Positions 63,201-64,000 of a stretch of 64,000 nucleotides of DNA are shown here, one piece after another. The notes beneath the pieces were generated by a model. It did not search any database and was not told the origin of the DNA. It saw only the letters and a list, made by a program, of their open reading frames with translations. Origin of the DNA: Breviolum minutum Mf 1.05b.01 (Eukaryota > Sar > Dinophyceae > Suessiales > Symbiodiniaceae); contig DF239017.1 of the NCBI GenBank assembly GCA_000507305.1, forward strand, positions 248,001 to 312,000, in the 5' to 3' direction. The translations under genes and the position numbers were made by a program. Numbering within the stretch: the first letter of the stretch is position 1; every line of letters starts with the position of its first letter.

Positions 63201-64000
63201 CCCCTCATCATCGGAAAATCTGGCACTCTCATCAGGTGCCCAAACAGCCGTGAAGGCTTCCCACACTGGATTCAAAGAAGGGTCCTTACTCAAACGATCA
63301 AAGTAGTACAGTATAGAGCGATGAAAAATAGCCACCCTTAGGGGGAAAAACATTTGGGATAGTTGGAAATTCGGAAAAATTTCTAAAACCATGGTGAAGT
63401 ATCACGGGGCTGGGCAGAACCAGACATCCACCGGCGGATCTGCAATGTCATCATTCGCTTAAGCCCCCACGAATCCAGGTTAACCAGCGAGGGGTCTTCA
63501 GGAAGTCCCATCAACTGCCTCCACTCAGTAACCTAAGTGAGTGATACCCATTTCGGAAACCAGAAAAGTAGGCGTCTAATTTGTCCCAATTGTTCCATCA
63601 ATTTTTTACACAACCTGAACTAAAACTGACATAGCCCCTGAAAAGGCGGTTGGAAGACTATACCTTCTTTTGGGATGATACCTTTTTCAGGTGCTAGGTT
63701 TTTTGGAGGGGAGTGCTTACAATAAATTTACATGTAAAGACTTAGGCTTGGTAGGAAGAAAACGGTCAAATAATGGACCTCAAAAAACAAGTTGAATAGG
63801 ATTTTCATGCAAGTAGCTTGACATCGCAACTCAGCAATGGGGATAACTCTGGGTGAATCGAAATTTTCCTGGGTCCACCATGACGCCAAAATCTCTAAGA
63901 CCCTCGAGTTGAGAACACAAGCCTTGTTGGAGGGTATTCCAACAGTAGCTGGACTCGGCCATGTGGTCAGCTGCTTATGGGTTCTTCCCCGATTCCTAAG
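49270..64000 (-). CDS. Very large multi-exon dinoflagellate gene (methyltransferase-like plus conserved C-terminal domain), 5'-incomplete
   Basis: At least 20 exon-like segments lie in order on the minus strand over 14.7 kb with matching phases at most junctions I could fix. From N to C: two conserved exons (PSPATVGIP..., EWRQLMGLPEDPSLV), a Pro/Glu/Asp-rich exon, short exons, a Lys/Glu-rich exon (TRREQLG), a helical exon (GRWVPSDP), a six-exon methyltransferase-like domain, acidic linkers, an RLRR domain, more linkers, and a 600-residue C-terminal domain. I recognise several blocks from families repeated very many times in Symbiodiniaceae proteomes. The function is unknown; high copy number suggests a mobile element or domesticated relative. 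It has at least two frame breaks. I cannot exclude that it is two adjacent genes read in the same direction. Confidence 0.65.
51274..51450. repeat. Compound TTG / TTGTCC microsatellite
   Basis: (TTG)n, then TTGTCG units, then (TTGTCC)6-like hexamers, then TTGTCG and (TTG)n again: a nearly symmetric nested array. It lies in the intron just upstream of the last coding block of the large gene. Poly-Leu, poly-Val and poly-Asn ORFs over it are artefacts. Confidence 0.97.
52128..54075 (-). CDS. Linker and coiled-coil exons between the RLRR and C-terminal domains
   Basis: 54074-53847 (TAAG|G to GAAG|GTGG) reads RRVRWNQTPPNLDEYDPSKL and Pro/Lys-rich text. 53722 onward (ATAAG|G, phase matches) reads SDVEEVDPDKDRAEEEAMKQ, RKKAGIPAMEVDTLPSTLAP. 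About 53264-53113 reads AKAFHRRTCLAKRVVKLQTG and LDLSTLPSLQCQSFDR, ending CGG|GTAAAA. About 52885-52770 (CTGAG|G) reads MKSKIEIVMKGLQDVSEKIE and AAYNKGVIEDFDKLQEPK, a likely coiled coil. About 52283-52135 (TGCCAG|G) is Lys/Pro/Ala-rich (PKAKKTPPPKRRAPKAKADP) with a G7 run near its end. Ends not quoted are approximate. Confidence 0.5.
54590..55071 (-). CDS. RLRR domain of the large gene (2 exons)
   Basis: From 55071 (CTTGCAG|G) the frame reads GDGDGDSQIPELDDETVETP, then SQSAIDSRLRRVFQPSVDGK, YKVPMEVVKQWQCKRKGRKS and IFQSCGFSPDRD, ending before GTTGAA. 54722-54590 follows GTTCAG|G and reads DAFIEECELIRADILQNDLD, IQGQFATEDTMRDEWKWSE, ending ATAA|GTAATT. The motif RLRRV...G.YKVP...W...K......F..CG....FI.ECE.IR.D is one I know from very many dinoflagellate proteins, always upstream of domains like the one at 49270-51130. 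Its biochemical role is unknown; basic helices suggest nucleic-acid binding. Confidence 0.68.
55390..56564 (-). CDS. Acidic linker exons of the large gene
   Basis: About 56559-56372 reads MENTSNRLRSAMWSSETLVK and LAKDEEDEELVNEYN and ends AAT|GTCCC. 56168-56040 follows TCCCAG|G in phase and reads VLQAELAVDAQMAPPVDGVA, DDVESEGDGLDDEGLGSLLK. From 55772 (CTGAG|G) come ALPESSDRETSGFQVLSVDG, YMQLGEVELDEGSRSEKGGE and a Pro/Ala-rich tail. These are mostly disordered acidic linkers. The 3' end of the last exon is not fixed (about 55390). Confidence 0.5.
57165..57647 (-). CDS. Two exons following the methyltransferase-like domain
   Basis: 57647-57566 follows GTTCAG|G, completes a split Gln codon and reads IYPAKFASKLVRLIPQMKMT; it ends in phase at GAG|GCTTTC (GC donor). 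57354-57165 follows ACCCAG|G and reads VRSEQLVPSLNSSSLKVDSE, then MPWSDCAEAELGEVIRYLRK and IPPEWWPFI, ending before an in-frame TGA, probably at a GC donor. The intron before the first of these begins with GA. These segments usually close the methyltransferase-like domain in related dinoflagellate proteins. Confidence 0.6.
57839..59395 (-). CDS. Divergent cytosine-C5-methyltransferase-like domain (4 exons)
   Basis: Exons 59395-59157, 59020-58847, 58561-58441 and 58047-57839 join without a break. They read DLDVLDLFSGKARISKLASW (like motif I, SAM binding), an acidic AVDLSYHP (motif II-like), TIGVVCSSWSIVNLHTSQRD (resembles motif IV with its catalytic Cys, but Val replaces Pro), MVARVSLLLVFL, ATWLVENPAQSTV (ENP, motif VI-like) and VFPMRHYGHESVKPT (motif VIII-like). 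The domain would bind SAM; catalysis is uncertain. I know this architecture as a multicopy dinoflagellate family. Introns: GT-AG, GA-AG, GT-AG; acceptors all AG|G. The third intron carries a family B element. Confidence 0.62.
58084..58200. repeat. Family B element inside an intron of the large gene
   Basis: TACTGTTGATGGAAGAAACC at the left and GATTTTTTCCATCAACCGT at the right. It lies wholly within intron 58440-58048. Confidence 0.85.
60095..60340. repeat. ATC microsatellite cluster in an intron of the large gene
   Basis: Three (ATC)n arrays (60098-60140, 60178-60212, 60282-60332). The first two are each followed by a copy of CGTGCCCGTTTTGGAGCCCC, at about 60149 and 60242, so the whole unit is duplicated. 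It lies inside the 1.7-kb intron 61115-59396. Confidence 0.95.
61116..61842 (-). CDS. Lys/Glu-rich exon followed by conserved helical segment
   Basis: 61842 onward (CCTTCAG|G) reads VPLVTRREQLGTDDKSLEEK and then a long charged coiled-coil-like run with three near-identical ETDKETKTKEI repeats, ending about 61385 in APKRGTAT. One frame over, from about 61373, GRWVPSDPVAKMKFDAIRKV and SSDRVRNLAFAR continue to a GT donor at 61115. TRREQLG and the charged run are typical of this dinoflagellate family. The frame change at 61370-61385 is either a two-base loss (family memory suggests TFAGR here) or a very short intron. It joins the next exon in phase as NLAFAR-ECILVILL. Confidence 0.55.
62001..62360 (-). 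CDS. Two short exons of the large gene
   Basis: 62360-62245 follows CTCTAG|G and reads LQDVNMDAVETMPYDPTGGV, FLQFLTGETVTIEEICGI, ending at a GT donor. 62090-62001 follows GTGGCAG|G and reads DSPSNSDAASATLAPSVPPV and ENADALLDMK, ending AAG|GTGTGA. Phases are 0 at the join and at the next exon. The first encodes a compact, possibly structured segment; the second is a disordered linker. Confidence 0.55.
62740..63336 (-). CDS. Acidic Pro/Gln/Asp-rich exon of the large gene
   Basis: It follows a 53-bp GT-AG intron (63389-63337, CCCCCTAAG|G) and restores the frame as SPW-VAIFHRSILYYFDRL. It continues through DDEGGEDRPPAQLAIEDGRI and a long disordered stretch rich in D, E, P, Q and S. Near 62830 two frames are both plausible: one continues MSEGPGKAS, the other reads RPPPPAITPVQRQEKLRRLE. 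A frame change is therefore possible. The likely donor is ATAAA|GTACCT at about 62739. Confidence 0.6.
63390..64000 (-). CDS. First two visible exons of the large gene
   Basis: The exon running in from the right edge ends at 63779 (TTTGAG|GTCC). It reads TTWPSPATVGIPSNKACVLN, SRVLEILASWWTQENF and AELRCQATCMKILFNLFFE. After a 245-bp intron, 63533-63390 follows TTAG|G and reads VTEWRQLMGLPEDPSLVKPG. It then needs one base removed from a G5 run (63464-63468) to continue GLKRMMTLQIRRWMSGSAQP. Both phase-0 ends join directly (FFE-VTEW). The block GFPED/GLPEDPSLV...GFxGLKRMM is a strongly conserved dinoflagellate motif of unknown function. The intron holds a family E element. Confidence 0.7.
63605..63722. 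repeat. Family E element inside an intron of the large gene
   Basis: CATAGCCCCTGAAAAGGCGG at the left and CTTTTTCAGGTGCTAGG at the right, with GGTTGGAAGACTATACCTTC inside. It lies in intron 63778-63534. Confidence 0.65.

Noticed and set aside
1..64000. Bacterial, organellar or viral origin
   Set aside because: No operon structure, ribosome-binding sites or organellar genes; intron-rich genes with dinoflagellate-type splice sites and non-autonomous elements indicate a nuclear eukaryotic genome.

Overview
This window looks like nuclear DNA of a dinoflagellate, most likely a symbiodiniacean relative (an inference from memory of those families, not from a search). The signs are: (i) genes built of many small exons in AT-rich DNA; (ii) introns whose donors are GT, GC or GA and whose acceptors are nearly all AG followed by G, the pattern reported for Symbiodinium; (iii) protein families I know only from dinoflagellates; (iv) a probable relict of the dinoflagellate spliced leader; (v) very dense short inverted-repeat elements (MITE-like) and trinucleotide microsatellites.

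Layout. 0.8-1.1 kb holds an assembly gap whose flanks resemble each other. From 4.6 to 12.8 kb the + strand carries the C-terminal half of an isopenicillin-N-synthase-like 2-oxoglutarate/Fe(II) oxygenase, in five exons (93, 51, 105, 38 and 181 bp) spread over 8.1 kb; the reading frame is kept across all four junctions and the HxD...H iron site is complete. One of its introns contains a coding-like island (5.3-7.2 kb) that ends in an intronless ORF preceded by a spliced-leader-like 18-mer. From 13 to 48.8 kb most DNA is repeats, with isolated candidate exons on both strands: a possible RPN2-like proteasome piece near 27.0 kb, a retroelement zinc-knuckle fragment near 23.2 kb, a three-exon chain at 29.7-32.3 kb, a two-exon minus-strand pair at 39.3-39.8 kb and others. 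From 49.3 kb to the right edge the minus strand carries one very large gene of at least 20 exons, open at its 5' end. It joins dinoflagellate-type N-terminal exons, an acidic region, a Lys/Glu-rich region, a divergent cytosine-C5-methyltransferase-like domain, a conserved RLRR domain and a large C-terminal domain with HGDEGRGKKR, CHEC and KPKLHLLRH motifs that is multicopy in dinoflagellates.

Quality. Several reading frames break by one or two bases. One break is in a G5 run (63464-63468), and a 131/136-bp duplication flanks a single N at 20740. Some 'pseudogene' breaks are therefore probably assembly error. The repeats fall into at least seven families (called A-G here) with terminal inverted repeats; copies lie inside introns of both main genes. 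No rRNA, tRNA or CRISPR was recognised.
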